Shown: positions 28,422 through 36,869, numbered from the stretch's first letter. The stretch is DNA of 64,000 bases from Kiloniellaceae bacterium (GCA_021776195.1 JAJFGK010000023.1:62001-126000); one strand, 5' to 3'. A program made the numbers and translations. The notes: generated by a model not told the origin, from the letters alone.

Positions 28422-28458
28422 GTTGTCGGACACCTACCGTGGCAAGGTGTCCGACAAC
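28422..28458. promoter_or_regulatory. Perfect 14-bp palindrome upstream of the Ntn/HAF gene
   Basis: GTTGTCGGACACCT at 28422-28435 is perfectly complementary to 28445-28458, with a 9-base loop. It lies about 165 bases upstream of the Ntn/HAF start and just before a small GC-rich frame. No T-tract follows on either strand, so a simple intrinsic terminator is unlikely. It could be an operator, a terminator-like element or the boundary of the AT-rich insert. Confidence 0.5.
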
Positions 28459-28490
28459 CCTTCACAGCGGCGGAACTTCTCGGCTACTGC

Positions 28491-28673
28491 GTGCTGGGTG
28501 CGCAAGGCCTCACCGAGCGGAACAATCCAATGCTGACGGAAGCCGTGGAAGAGCGCTTGGCAGGCGCCCTGGAAACCGGTGACAACTTGGATGCCCGGTT
28601 GGTGCTCCTGACCCTGCACGCCGGTGTTATCGAGCCGAGTGTGGTCGAGCGCTATGGCTTGCGGACCGGTTGA
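28491..28673 (+). pseudogene. Short GC-rich frame, probably the 3' remnant of a gene
   Basis: Sixty residues from a GTG, ending ERYGLRTG. The frame is open further upstream to 28407, and that extension also reads like protein (PFTAAELLGYC). Composition is host-like, with balanced charged and leucine/alanine-rich helices (TEAVEERLAGALETGD). No Shine-Dalgarno precedes the GTG. This looks like the C-terminal end of a gene whose front was lost when the AT-rich segment to its left was acquired. I do not recognise the family; a genuine small protein is the alternative. Confidence 0.35.
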
Positions 28674-28874
28674 GCTGAAGAAATGACTAGCGGTTGTTAA
28701 CCAGTTTCTATGTCACCTTTTGATGCCATGGGCGCCTCTCATCGAACGGTATTGCAATGTCGCCTTGCGGTCAAATTCCAGACTCTCCACGCTAACGCGA
28801 AGAGAGTCAGACTCCAGGGATAAGACTGACTTTCTCCTGGGAAGCCCCATCCGGCCGCGTTGTGACTGCACGGC
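28674..28874. other. Intergenic region with a short inverted repeat
   Basis: A stretch of about 200 bases with no supportable gene. It includes the inverted pair GACTCTC/GAGAGTC around 28783-28810, which could form a hairpin near the 3' end of the minus-strand ankyrin gene. Confidence 0.4.
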
Positions 28875-29573
28875 CTATTTTTCGATGCTCTCCAGGAGCC
28901 TTGCGACGGCGTTCTGTCCGCGGGCCCTGGCGTGCTCGAGCGCCGTGACGCCCTCGTTGTCGGCGAGGCTTGCGTCGGCGCCGGCATCCAAAAGGAGTTC
29001 GACGATCCGCTGATAGGTCGCGCTGCCGTCGCCGAGGATCACGGCCTCGAGCAGCGCGGTCCACCCCAGGCTGTTGACGTGGTCGACGTCGATCTTCGTC
29101 GTCAGGAGGTAGCGCACGGTCTCCACATGCCCGTGATGGGCGGCCGGGATCAACGCGGTGCCGCCATAGCGGTTGACGCTGGCAAGGTCGGCCTTCGCCT
29201 GGACGGTCAGCTTGAGGATCTCCAGTTTTCCCTCCGCGCCGGCATAGAGGAAGGGGCTGTCCTGCAGGTCGTCCTTGGCATTCACATCGGCGCCCCTTTC
29301 GATCAGGGCCTTCGCCGCCTCGAGACTGTCGTGGTGCGTGGCGATCAGCAGGGCCGTCCGCCCCCGGCTGTCCCGGCTGTCCAGGGGCAGACCGCCGCCG
29401 AGTTCGCGTTCCAGCGCCTCGACATCGTTGGTCTTCGCCGCCAGAAAGAACGCTTTCAAGGCATCCTGGGTCACGATCGTTTCCTCACCTAGGGCAAGCT
29501 GGTTCGTTGAGACGGAAAGCAGCAGCGCCACGGTCACGGCAAGAAACCCCAAGACCTTTTTTGCTTCGCACAT
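28875..29573 (-). CDS. Exported ankyrin-repeat protein
   Basis: About 232 aa. An N-terminal signal sequence (MCEAKKVLGFLAVTVALLLSV, cleavage near LALGEET) is followed by five to six ankyrin repeats. Typical units are GRTALLIATHHDSLEAAKALIERGADVNAKD, GGTALIPAAHHGHVETVRYLL and GVTALEHARARGQNAVARLLE. The protein is predicted to be periplasmic and to mediate protein-protein contact. ATG 29573 gives the compact signal peptide; an in-frame start 51 bases upstream is possible. It lies between the AT-rich patch and the GntR gene, with no operon partner. Bacterial exported ankyrin proteins have varied roles, so no function is assigned. Confidence 0.85.
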   Translation of the reverse strand: MCEAKKVLGFLAVTVALLLSVSTNQLALGEETIVTQDALKAFFLAAKTNDVEALERELGGGLPLDSRDSRGRTALLIATHHDSLEAAKALIERGADVNAKDDLQDSPFLYAGAEGKLEILKLTVQAKADLASVNRYGGTALIPAAHHGHVETVRYLLTTKIDVDHVNSLGWTALLEAVILGDGSATYQRIVELLLDAGADASLADNEGVTALEHARARGQNAVARLLESIEK

Positions 29574-29642
29574 GCAGCTTCTAGGGAGAGCCGTGCTGTC
29601 GTCCGGGGGCGAACCTCGGATCATCGTGCTTCGAATGCAGTA

Positions 29643-30338
29643 TCATCGTCCCAGGGACTCAGCGTAGTTGGTGAGGATGCTGCGAACATCCCGATCCGCC
29701 GGTTTGGTCAGGCGGGCGCGCCGCTCCACCGCTCCGAGGTGCTTGTCCATGACGGCGATGGCCGCGCCAGGGTCGTGCCGGCGCAGGGCCTCGATAATCT
29801 GCCGGTGCTCGTCGACCGCGCAGTCCGACGAATGGGGCCGGCTGTAGACGGCCAGGATCAACGAGCAGCGCGAGACGATCTCACTGACGTAGCGGCACAG
29901 GATCCGATTGCCGGTCAGGGCGGCCAGAAGAATATGAAACTCGCCCGCCAGCCTGATGGAGAGCGGGCCATCCGGCTCGGCGACCTGTTCTTCCGCGTTC
30001 ACATGATCCTCGAGGGCCTGTAGGCATTCCGGGTTCGGCTGCTCCGCAAGGCTGCGAATGACCTCGCGCTCGAGGCAGTGCCGCAGGGCGAACACGTCGC
30101 GGGCTTCCTCGAGCGTCGGCCGAGCAACCGCGGCGCCGCGGTTGGACTGAATCTCCACCAACCCCTCACCCTCCAGCCGCTGCAGCGCGGAGCGAACGAC
30201 CGTGCGGCTGACCCCGAATTGTTCACCCACGGTGTCTTCGCCCAGCTTCATGCCGGGCAGGAGGGCCTGCTCGATAATGGCACGTCGCAAGGCGTCATAG
30301 ACCTTGTCGCTCAGCCCGCTTCGCTTCGATCTAGCCAA
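29643..30338 (-). CDS. GntR-family regulator, FadR (FCD) subfamily
   Basis: A 231-aa repressor or activator. The N-terminal winged helix (about residues 10-75) contains LGEDTVGEQFGVSRTVVRSALQRLEGEGLVEIQSNRGA. The C-terminal FCD ligand-binding domain (about 85-215) has the metal-binding His-rich pattern, including EFHILLAALTGN and DEHRQIIEALRRHDPGAAIAVMDKHL. It is divergent from the dipeptide-type ABC operon, and two TTGTATAC motifs lie in the shared intergenic region. It therefore most likely represses that operon and itself until the imported substrate or a metabolite binds. Confidence 0.92.
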   Translation of the reverse strand: MARSKRSGLSDKVYDALRRAIIEQALLPGMKLGEDTVGEQFGVSRTVVRSALQRLEGEGLVEIQSNRGAAVARPTLEEARDVFALRHCLEREVIRSLAEQPNPECLQALEDHVNAEEQVAEPDGPLSIRLAGEFHILLAALTGNRILCRYVSEIVSRCSLILAVYSRPHSSDCAVDEHRQIIEALRRHDPGAAIAVMDKHLGAVERRARLTKPADRDVRSILTNYAESLGR

Positions 30339-30373
30339 ACCAGCACCTCAAATCTGTGCAACTTTCGACGATG

Positions 30374-30381
30374 TTGTATAC
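30374..30381. promoter_or_regulatory. Candidate GntR operator 1 (TTGTATAC)
   Basis: TTGTATAC in the context GTTGTATACGAAAC lies 36 bases upstream of the GntR gene start. TTGTATAC-type half-palindromes are typical of FCD-subfamily GntR regulators. The same octamer recurs at 30546 in the same intergenic region. Confidence 0.6.
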
Positions 30382-30545
30382 GAAACAAAGCCAGTTTCGA
30401 ATTAAAAATTGTCAGTTATCGCGAAAATAACTCGAACAGTTCTCTCTTCTAAGGAAATATCCGCTCCATTGTCCGCAAGTCTCCCGGCCCATCCCCGCAA
30501 TTCGCCTCACGGCTTCTTGACACGCGTATCCAATAATTCATAAGA

Positions 30546-30553
30546 TTGTATAC
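30546..30553. promoter_or_regulatory. Candidate GntR operator 2 (TTGTATAC)
   Basis: A second TTGTATAC, in the context AGATTGTATACTAAAA, lies about 70 bases before the ABC operon's first ATG, within an AT-rich stretch suitable for a promoter. Position and identity with site 1 suggest repression of the operon by the divergent regulator. Confidence 0.62.
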
Positions 30554-30621
30554 TAAAAAATCAACGATCCCAGGCACCGCGAACGACACTGGCCGGGACA
30601 GACAGAGAGAGGATTGCCACC

Positions 30622-32187
30622 ATGTTTAAGCTACGTTCCCTGGTCTTGGCGACCGTGGCCTGTGCTGCACTCGCGCTTCCCGCGTCGGCCCAGACCCTCA
30701 AGTGGGGGGCCGACCGCGATATCGGCTCGCTCGACCCCTACTCCTACGGCGATTCCTTCACCATCAATGTGCTGAACAACGTCTATGAAGGTCTGGTGCG
30801 CTTCAACCGCGACCTCAAGATCGAGCCGGCGCTGGCGACCTCCTGGGAGATCCTCGACGACCAGGTGACCTGGCGTTTCCACCTGCGCCAAGGGGTCAGC
30901 TTCCACAACGGCAACGCTTTTACGGCCGATGACGTGGCCGCCTCCCTGGCACGGGTCAGCCACGAGACATCGCCCTTGAAGGGCAATCTTCCGGCCTATG
31001 TCAGTTCACAGGTGATCGACGACCGCACCATCGACATCACGCTGAACGGCACCTACCCGCTGCTGCTGAACGACCTCACCAACATCCACATTTTCGACAA
31101 GGAGTGGCTGGTCGAGAACAATGCCGAACTGCCGACCGACATCGGCAAGCAGATCGAAGGCTATGCCACCTACAACGCCAACGGCACCGGCCCCTTCATC
31201 GTCGAATCGCGTCAGCCCGACGCCAAGACGGTGCTGGTTGTGAATGAGAGCTGGTGGGACGACCCACAGCACAACCTGACCCGCATCGAATTGACCCCGA
31301 TCACCTCGGCGGCCACACGGGTTGCGGCCATGCTGTCAGGCGAGATCAATTTCACCAACTCGGCCCCGGTCCAGGATCTTCCGCGGTTGGCCGCCAGCCC
31401 CACGGTAAACGTGCTTGAACGCACCGATCTTCGCACCATCATGCTCGGCTTCAACCGCCGCGGCACCCTGGTCGAGGGCGGCGACAATCCCTTGAACGAT
31501 CTGCGTGTCCGGCAGGCCATGTATCAGGCCATCAACATGGACCAGATCCAGTCCAAGGTGATGCGCGGCAAGTCGCGCACGGCAGGCGCCCTGATCGCCC
31601 CGGAGATTCCGGGCTATGTTCCTGAGCTCGACGAACGCCTCCCCTTCGATCCGGAAACCTCCAAATCGCTGCTGGCGAGTGCCGGCCATGGCGAGGGCTT
31701 CAGCTTCGTGTTCAACTGCATGAAGGGCGGATACGTCAACGAGGAGGAAATCTGTCAGGCAATCGCCGCCATGTGGACACGTGTCGGCCTCGACCCCAAG
31801 CTCGACATCGCGCCGCGTTCCGTCCAAACGCCCAAGCGCACCGGCGGCAAGACCGATGTCTACACCATCGGCTGGGCGACCCTGCCGATGCTCGACGCCT
31901 ATAGCCCGCTGATTCAGATCCTGCACAGCAAGGAGGGCAATTCAGGTGTATTCAACTGGGGCGACTGGTCCTACCCCGAGCTCGATGCGCTGGTGCAGCA
32001 GGCCGGTCAGGAGCTCGACACCGAAAAACGCCTGGCTCTCGAAACCGCCGCGTTGAAGATCGCCAAGGATGAAATCATCCTCCTGCCCCTGCATCAACAG
32101 CCGCTGGCCTGGGCGGTCGGCAACGATGTCACGGACATGCCGGTCTTCCCCGACAACAAACCGCGTCCCTGGTACGTCAAGATGTAG
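30622..32187 (+). CDS. Dipeptide-type ABC transporter substrate-binding protein (SBP_bac_5)
   Basis: A 521-aa periplasmic receptor with a Sec signal (MFKLRSLVLATVACAALALPASA, cleavage before QTLKW). Family-5 landmarks are SLDPYSYGDSFTINVLNNVYEGLVRF, LRQGVSFHNGNAFTADDVAASL and the C-terminal DEIILLPLHQQPLAWAV. GAGAGGA lies 8 bases before the ATG. It is the first gene of a seven-gene operon (binding protein, two permeases, two amidohydrolases, two ATPases). A strong terminator follows it, which would make the receptor more abundant than the membrane components. The ligand could be a peptide or a cyclic amide, given the operon's hydrolases. Confidence 0.92.
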   Translation: MFKLRSLVLATVACAALALPASAQTLKWGADRDIGSLDPYSYGDSFTINVLNNVYEGLVRFNRDLKIEPALATSWEILDDQVTWRFHLRQGVSFHNGNAFTADDVAASLARVSHETSPLKGNLPAYVSSQVIDDRTIDITLNGTYPLLLNDLTNIHIFDKEWLVENNAELPTDIGKQIEGYATYNANGTGPFIVESRQPDAKTVLVVNESWWDDPQHNLTRIELTPITSAATRVAAMLSGEINFTNSAPVQDLPRLAASPTVNVLERTDLRTIMLGFNRRGTLVEGGDNPLNDLRVRQAMYQAINMDQIQSKVMRGKSRTAGALIAPEIPGYVPELDERLPFDPETSKSLLASAGHGEGFSFVFNCMKGGYVNEEEICQAIAAMWTRVGLDPKLDIAPRSVQTPKRTGGKTDVYTIGWATLPMLDAYSPLIQILHSKEGNSGVFNWGDWSYPELDALVQQAGQELDTEKRLALETAALKIAKDEIILLPLHQQPLAWAVGNDVTDMPVFPDNKPRPWYVKM

Positions 32188-32202
32188 CACCCGCGCGCCT
32201 GC

Positions 32203-32245
32203 CCCCGACGCCAAGACGGCGTCGGGGCTCTCTTTCCCTTTTTTG
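32203..32245 (+). terminator. Intra-operon intrinsic terminator/attenuator
   Basis: A perfect 10-bp GC-rich stem (CCCCGACGCC at 32203-32212 with GGCGTCGGGG at 32218-32227) and a 5-base loop are followed by a T-rich tract ending in six consecutive Ts. It lies between the binding-protein stop and the permease start, consistent with partial termination giving excess binding protein. Confidence 0.82.
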
Positions 32246-32258
32246 CAGCCAGGGCACG

Positions 32259-33251
32259 ATGCTGGTTTTTCTGATTAAACGTATGGCCAACGCGTCGTTC
32301 GTCATGCTGACGGTCGCATTGATGGCCTTCATGACCTTCCGCTTCGTTGGCGATCCGGTAGAGATGATGCTGAACGAGCAGGCCAGCCAGGCCGAGCGGA
32401 TCGAACTCCGCGAGCGCCTCGGGCTCAACGATGGTTTGGTTCTGCAGTACGTCCGGTTCGTGACCAATGCCCTGCAGGGCGACTTCGGCATTTCTTACCG
32501 CAACCAGCAAAACGTCATGACATTGATTGCCGATCGCTTTCCGGCGACCTTCGAGCTGGTCATCCTGGCCACGCTGCTGTCGCTCGCGGTAGGCATTCCG
32601 CTCGGCGTGGTGACGGCTATTCATCGAGACTCCTGGCTCGCCGACTCGCTCCAGTTCGTCTCGATCATCGGCGTGTCGCTGCCCAGCTTCGTGGTCGGCA
32701 TCATTCTCATCCTGGTGTTCTCCGTGCAGCTTGGCCTGCTGCCCGCCTTCGGGCGCGGCGACACCGTGTCGATCGGCTGGTGGAGCACCGGCCTGCTCGA
32801 GCCCTCGGGCCGGGCAGCCCTGATTTTGCCCGCACTCTCGCTCTCGCTGTTCCAGGTCACCCTGGTCATGCGGCTCGTGCGGGCCGAGATGATCGAGGTT
32901 CTGCGGACCGACTTCATCAAGTTCGCCCGGGCACGCGGGCTTCCGGCGCGCCGGGTCCACTTCCGCCATGCCCTGCGCAACTGCCTGATGCCGGTAATCA
33001 CCATGACCGGCATGCAGATCGGCAACCTGATCGCCTTCGCGCTGATCACCGAGACCGTCTTCCAGTGGCCGGGCATGGGTTTGCTCTTCATCCAGGCCGT
33101 CACTTTCGTCGATATACCGGTGATGTCGGCCTACCTGGTCATCGTGGCCCTCATTTTCGTCGTCTTGAACACCCTGGTCGACATCTCCTATGCCTTCGTC
33201 GATCCGCGGCTGCGCGGCCAGGAAGCCCAGGGAGGCGGCCGTGGCGGCTGA
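32259..33251 (+). CDS. Dipeptide-type ABC permease, DppB-like
   Basis: A 330-aa membrane permease with six helices. The DppB N-terminus is conserved, with LIKRMANASFVMLTVALMAF followed by FRFVGDPVEMML. The EAA-like loop FIKFARARGLPARRVHFRHALRNCLMPVIT is near residues 218-247, and the C-terminal YAFVDPRLR is the usual end of the fold. Its stop overlaps the start of the next permease gene. It probably forms the heterodimeric channel with the DppC-like protein. Confidence 0.93.
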   Translation: MLVFLIKRMANASFVMLTVALMAFMTFRFVGDPVEMMLNEQASQAERIELRERLGLNDGLVLQYVRFVTNALQGDFGISYRNQQNVMTLIADRFPATFELVILATLLSLAVGIPLGVVTAIHRDSWLADSLQFVSIIGVSLPSFVVGIILILVFSVQLGLLPAFGRGDTVSIGWWSTGLLEPSGRAALILPALSLSLFQVTLVMRLVRAEMIEVLRTDFIKFARARGLPARRVHFRHALRNCLMPVITMTGMQIGNLIAFALITETVFQWPGMGLLFIQAVTFVDIPVMSAYLVIVALIFVVLNTLVDISYAFVDPRLRGQEAQGGGRGG

Positions 33252-34161
33252 CGGTCTGGTCACCCGGCTGAAGGAGAACGACCTCCTCTGGAGCCTGAGG
33301 ACGCACCCGCTGGCAATGGTCTCCGCGGTTGTTCTTCTGCTCGTCGTGGTCTCCGCCTTCGCGGCCCCGCTGATTGCGCCGCAGAACCCCTATGACCTGG
33401 CGGTGCTCGACCTCGACAACGCCGAGCTGCCGCCGCTATGGGAATCCGAGGGACGCTGGCCCTATCTGCTCGGCACCGACACCCAGGGCCGCGATCTCGT
33501 CTCCGCCCTGCTCTATGGCTCGCGCATATCGGTCATTATCGGCATCGCCTCGGTGATACTTTCCATGGCGGTGGGGCTCAGCCTCGGTTTGATCGCCGGC
33601 TACTACGGCGGCATGGTCGACAATATCCTGATGCGCATCGGCGATATTCTGCTCTCCATCCCGACCATTCTGATCGCCATCCTGGTGACCGCCATATTCC
33701 GTCAACTGCTGCCGGTCGGTCTGAAAGAGGCCTTTTCCGCCGGCATTCTGGTGCTCGCCATCTCGCTTTCGGCCTGGGTGCAGTACGCCCGCACGGTGCG
33801 CGCCTCGACCATGGTGGAACGGAACAAGGAATACGTCCTGGCGGCACGGCTGATCCGGGTCCGGCCTTGGCGCGTCATGCTGGGACATATCCTGCCCAAC
33901 ACCCTGACCCCGGTGCTGGTGGCGGCAACGCTGAACGTCGGGCTCGCCATTCTGATCGAGGCGACGCTCTCCTTCCTCGGCCTTGGCATGCCCTCCACCG
34001 AACCGTCGCTGGGAACGCTCATTCGTATCGGCAACGATTACCTCTTCTCCGGTCTTTGGTGGATCATTGTTTTTCCGGCCGCCCAGCTGGGCATTATTGT
34101 CGTGTCCGTCAATCTTCTGGGCGACTGGCTGCGCGACGCACTCAACCCCAAGCTCCGCTAG
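33241..34161 (+). CDS. Dipeptide-type ABC permease, DppC-like
   Basis: A permease of about 306 aa. ISVIIGIASVILSMAVGLSLGLIAGYYGG and the coupling loop KEYVLAARLIRVRPWRVMLGHILPNTLTPVLV (near residues 200-230) are DppC hallmarks, as is the ending GDWLRDALNPKLR. The start is assigned to GTG 33241, 11 bases inside the upstream gene, because GGGAGG lies 5 bases before it. The longer ATG frame at 33190 would add a basic, non-conserved tail. Translation is thus coupled to the DppB-like gene. Confidence 0.92.
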   Translation: MAADGLVTRLKENDLLWSLRTHPLAMVSAVVLLLVVVSAFAAPLIAPQNPYDLAVLDLDNAELPPLWESEGRWPYLLGTDTQGRDLVSALLYGSRISVIIGIASVILSMAVGLSLGLIAGYYGGMVDNILMRIGDILLSIPTILIAILVTAIFRQLLPVGLKEAFSAGILVLAISLSAWVQYARTVRASTMVERNKEYVLAARLIRVRPWRVMLGHILPNTLTPVLVAATLNVGLAILIEATLSFLGLGMPSTEPSLGTLIRIGNDYLFSGLWWIIVFPAAQLGIIVVSVNLLGDWLRDALNPKLR

Positions 34162-34191
34162 CGCATGGCCCAAACACCGCTAGCGCATGGC
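34155..34191 (+). repeat. 15-bp direct repeat at a gene junction
   Basis: CCGCTAGCGCATGGC occurs at 34155-34169 and again at 34177-34191 (22-bp period). The first copy contains the permease stop TAG. Both copies contain an ATG, but the second is followed immediately by a stop. It looks like a small local duplication of the stop/start junction. Confidence 0.75.
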
Positions 34192-34206
34192 TTAGAAAGG
34201 GATCCC

Positions 34207-35403
34207 GTGACCCAAGACCTTCTGATCCGCAACGTTCGCCCCTTGGCCGGCCCGCCGGTCGACCTTCTAATCCGCAACGGACGCATCGCCGCGCTGGAAA
34301 GCGGGCTCTCAGCCGATGCGGTGGAGGCCATCGACGGCCAGGGCAACATTCTGCTGCCGGGTCTGGTCGAGGCCCATACCCACCTCGACAAGTCGGTCCT
34401 CGGGATGAACTGGTACAGGAACGAAGTCGGCCCTCGCCTGATCGACATGATCGAGAACGAGCGCCAAGCCAAAGGCAAACTCGGCATCGATCCGCGTCGG
34501 CAGTCGGCCCGCCAGGCCATTCTTTCGCTGTCCAAGGGCTCGACCCATATCAGAAGCCACGTTGACGTCGACAGCTACCAGGGCCTCGCCGGTGTCGAGG
34601 GGGTGATGGCGACGAAGCAGGACTACGCCGACCTGATCGACATTGAGATTGTCGCCTTCCCGCAGAGCGGCATTTTGACCTGCGCCGGCGCGGCCGAAAT
34701 GATGGAGGAATCACTGAAGCTCGGTGTCGAGGTCGTGGGCGGAATCGACCCGGCCGGCCTCGACCGCGACCCCAAGGGCCATCTCGATGTCGTCTTCGGG
34801 CTGGCCGAGCGCTACGGGCGGGCGGTCGACATCCATCTGCATGAGCCTGCCGAGCTTGGCGGCTTCTCCATGGAACTGATCACCGAGCGCACCAGGGCGC
34901 TGGCCATGCAGGGCAAGGTCACCATCAGCCACGCCTTTTGTCTCGGCATGACAGACCAGGACTATGTCGCCCGCCTAGTCGAGCAGCTTGCCGAGGCGCA
35001 GATCCACATTGCGACGACCGGCCCGGCATCGCGGCCCGCCCCGGCGGTCAAGCAGCTGCGCGCGGCCGGCGTGGTGGTCTGCGCCGGCTCCGATGGCATT
35101 CGCGACACCTGGAGCCCCTACGGCAACGCCGACATGCTGGAGCGCGCCATGTTCGTGGGTCTTCGCAACAACCTCCGGCGCGACGATGAGGTCGAGATGG
35201 CGCTCGACATCTGCACTTTCGGCGGCGCCCAGGTCATGGCCCTGAAAGACTACGGCCTCGATGTGGGCTGCCATGCCGATCTTGTCCTGGTGCCGGGCGA
35301 GAGTGTCGCCGACACAGTGGTCAGCCGCCCGCCGCGCCGGTTGGTGATCAAGCGCGGCCGTGTCGTCGCGCGCGACGGGGCGGCGCTGGTGGCGGCCCCA
35401 TGA
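34207..35403 (+). CDS. Amidohydrolase, cytosine-deaminase-like
   Basis: A metal-dependent hydrolase of about 398 aa, related to cytosine deaminase and similar cyclic-amidine deaminases. Visible ligands are the first-strand pair EAHTHLDK, then HLHEP, SHAFCLG and the catalytic Asp in AGSDGIRD. The second-strand THIRSHVDVD is also typical of cytosine deaminase. GTG 34207 with AAAGGG 5 bases upstream is preferred over ATG 34165, which lies within the 15-bp repeat. It is embedded between permease and ATPase genes of the ABC operon, so it probably acts on the imported compound. Stop and next start overlap (ATGA). Confidence 0.83.
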   Translation: MTQDLLIRNVRPLAGPPVDLLIRNGRIAALESGLSADAVEAIDGQGNILLPGLVEAHTHLDKSVLGMNWYRNEVGPRLIDMIENERQAKGKLGIDPRRQSARQAILSLSKGSTHIRSHVDVDSYQGLAGVEGVMATKQDYADLIDIEIVAFPQSGILTCAGAAEMMEESLKLGVEVVGGIDPAGLDRDPKGHLDVVFGLAERYGRAVDIHLHEPAELGGFSMELITERTRALAMQGKVTISHAFCLGMTDQDYVARLVEQLAEAQIHIATTGPASRPAPAVKQLRAAGVVVCAGSDGIRDTWSPYGNADMLERAMFVGLRNNLRRDDEVEMALDICTFGGAQVMALKDYGLDVGCHADLVLVPGESVADTVVSRPPRRLVIKRGRVVARDGAALVAAP

Positions 35404-36869
35404 GCTTGCTGCCCGGCAAAACCCTGGCCGGTCCCAGTCTCCTGACGGCCCGCTGGGTCGTTGGCCACGAGGACGGCGCGCACTGCCTCTACGAAGGCGG
35501 CGAGGTCGTGATCGAGAACGACCGCGTGACCTTCGTCGGCTTCGACTATCCGGGCGAAGTGGCCCGCCGCATCGATTTCGGCACGGCGCTGATCGGGCCA
35601 GGATTTATCGACCTGGATGCCCTGGCCGACCTGGACACGACAATCCTCGGCCTCGACAACCAGCCGGCCTGGCGCAAGGGCCGTGTCTGGCCGCGCAGCT
35701 ATGTCGAACGCGGCCCCCGCGAAATGTACAGCGTTGAGGAACTGGCGTTCCAGAAACGCTTTGCCTTTGAACAGTTGGTCCGCAATGGGATTACCACGGC
35801 CCTTCCCATCGCCTCCCTGTTCTATCGGGCCTGGGGCGAGACCAGGGAGGAATTCGACGACGCCGCTCAAGCCGCCGCCGACCTCGGCCTGCGGGTCTAC
35901 CTTGGACCGGCCTACCGCACGGGAGGCCAGGTGGTCGAGGCCGACGGTCGGATCGAGGCACTGTTCGACGAGCCGCGGGGACTGGAGGGGCTGAGTGCGG
36001 CCGTCGCCTTTTGCGAGCGTCATGAGGGCAGTCACGGCGGACTGGTCCGTACCCTGTTGGCGCCCGACCGCATCGAGACCTGCACCCCCGCCCTGCTGCA
36101 GCGCTCGGCCGCGGCGGCGGACGAACTCGGCGTGCCGATCCGGCTGCACTGCTGCCAGTCGGCGACAGAGATCGAGCTCGTGCGACGCCTGCATGAAACG
36201 ACACCGCCGAGGTGGCTCGAATCCTTGGGCTTTTTCACGGGACGGAGGCTGTTGCCGCACGGTCTCCACGCCGACGAGGGCGACCTCGAGACCCTGCGCG
36301 ACGGCGGCGCCACGGTCGTTCACTGTCCCCTGGTCATGGCGCGACACGGTCAGGCCCTGCACTCCTTCGAGCGCTATCGCCGAATGGGGCTGAACCTCGG
36401 CCTCGGGACCGACACCTGGCCACCGGATATGATCCTCAATATGCAGCTCGGCCAGATGCTCTGCCGGGTCGTCGAGCAGTCTGACGAAACCTGCCGGGCC
36501 GAGGCGCTCTATGACGCAGCAACGCTTGGCGGGGCCGATGCCCTCGGCCGGCCCGACCTCGGTCGCCTCGCGCCCGGTGCCAAGGCCGACCTCGTGGTGA
36601 TCGATCTCGGCCACACCCTCCAGGGGCCGGATCCGATCCAGAGCCTGATGACCGGCGCCTCCGGTCGCGATGTGACCAGCGTCATTATCGATGGCCGCCC
36701 GGTCATGCATCGAGGCGCCATCGCCGGCGACGCGTCAAATTCCGACTGGCCACGCGCGCAAGCCCAGTTCGATGGCCTGATTTCCTGCTATCCGGAGCGC
36801 ACGCACGGCCATCCGACGGTTACGGAGATATTCTCCTGCGCATACCCCAAGCGACAGCGCCGCACATGA
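35400..36869 (+). CDS. Amidohydrolase-superfamily protein with DxD in place of the HxH motif
   Basis: A 489-aa protein of the chlorohydrolase/TRZ-ATZ type by overall pattern: N-terminal beta-sandwich, barrel and C-terminal composite domain ending near GAKADLVVIDL. The usual metal-binding strand NxHxH after the GPG turn reads FIDLDALADLD, so both histidines are aspartates. Later ligands are kept: HCC near residue 250, LPHGLHAD and the Asp in GLGTDTWPPD. Mononuclear zinc binding may therefore be altered. It overlaps the neighbouring genes at both ends by ATGA, showing tight co-translation with the deaminase-like enzyme and the first ATPase. The substrate is unknown. Confidence 0.82.
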   Translation: MSLLPGKTLAGPSLLTARWVVGHEDGAHCLYEGGEVVIENDRVTFVGFDYPGEVARRIDFGTALIGPGFIDLDALADLDTTILGLDNQPAWRKGRVWPRSYVERGPREMYSVEELAFQKRFAFEQLVRNGITTALPIASLFYRAWGETREEFDDAAQAAADLGLRVYLGPAYRTGGQVVEADGRIEALFDEPRGLEGLSAAVAFCERHEGSHGGLVRTLLAPDRIETCTPALLQRSAAAADELGVPIRLHCCQSATEIELVRRLHETTPPRWLESLGFFTGRRLLPHGLHADEGDLETLRDGGATVVHCPLVMARHGQALHSFERYRRMGLNLGLGTDTWPPDMILNMQLGQMLCRVVEQSDETCRAEALYDAATLGGADALGRPDLGRLAPGAKADLVVIDLGHTLQGPDPIQSLMTGASGRDVTSVIIDGRPVMHRGAIAGDASNSDWPRAQAQFDGLISCYPERTHGHPTVTEIFSCAYPKRQRRT

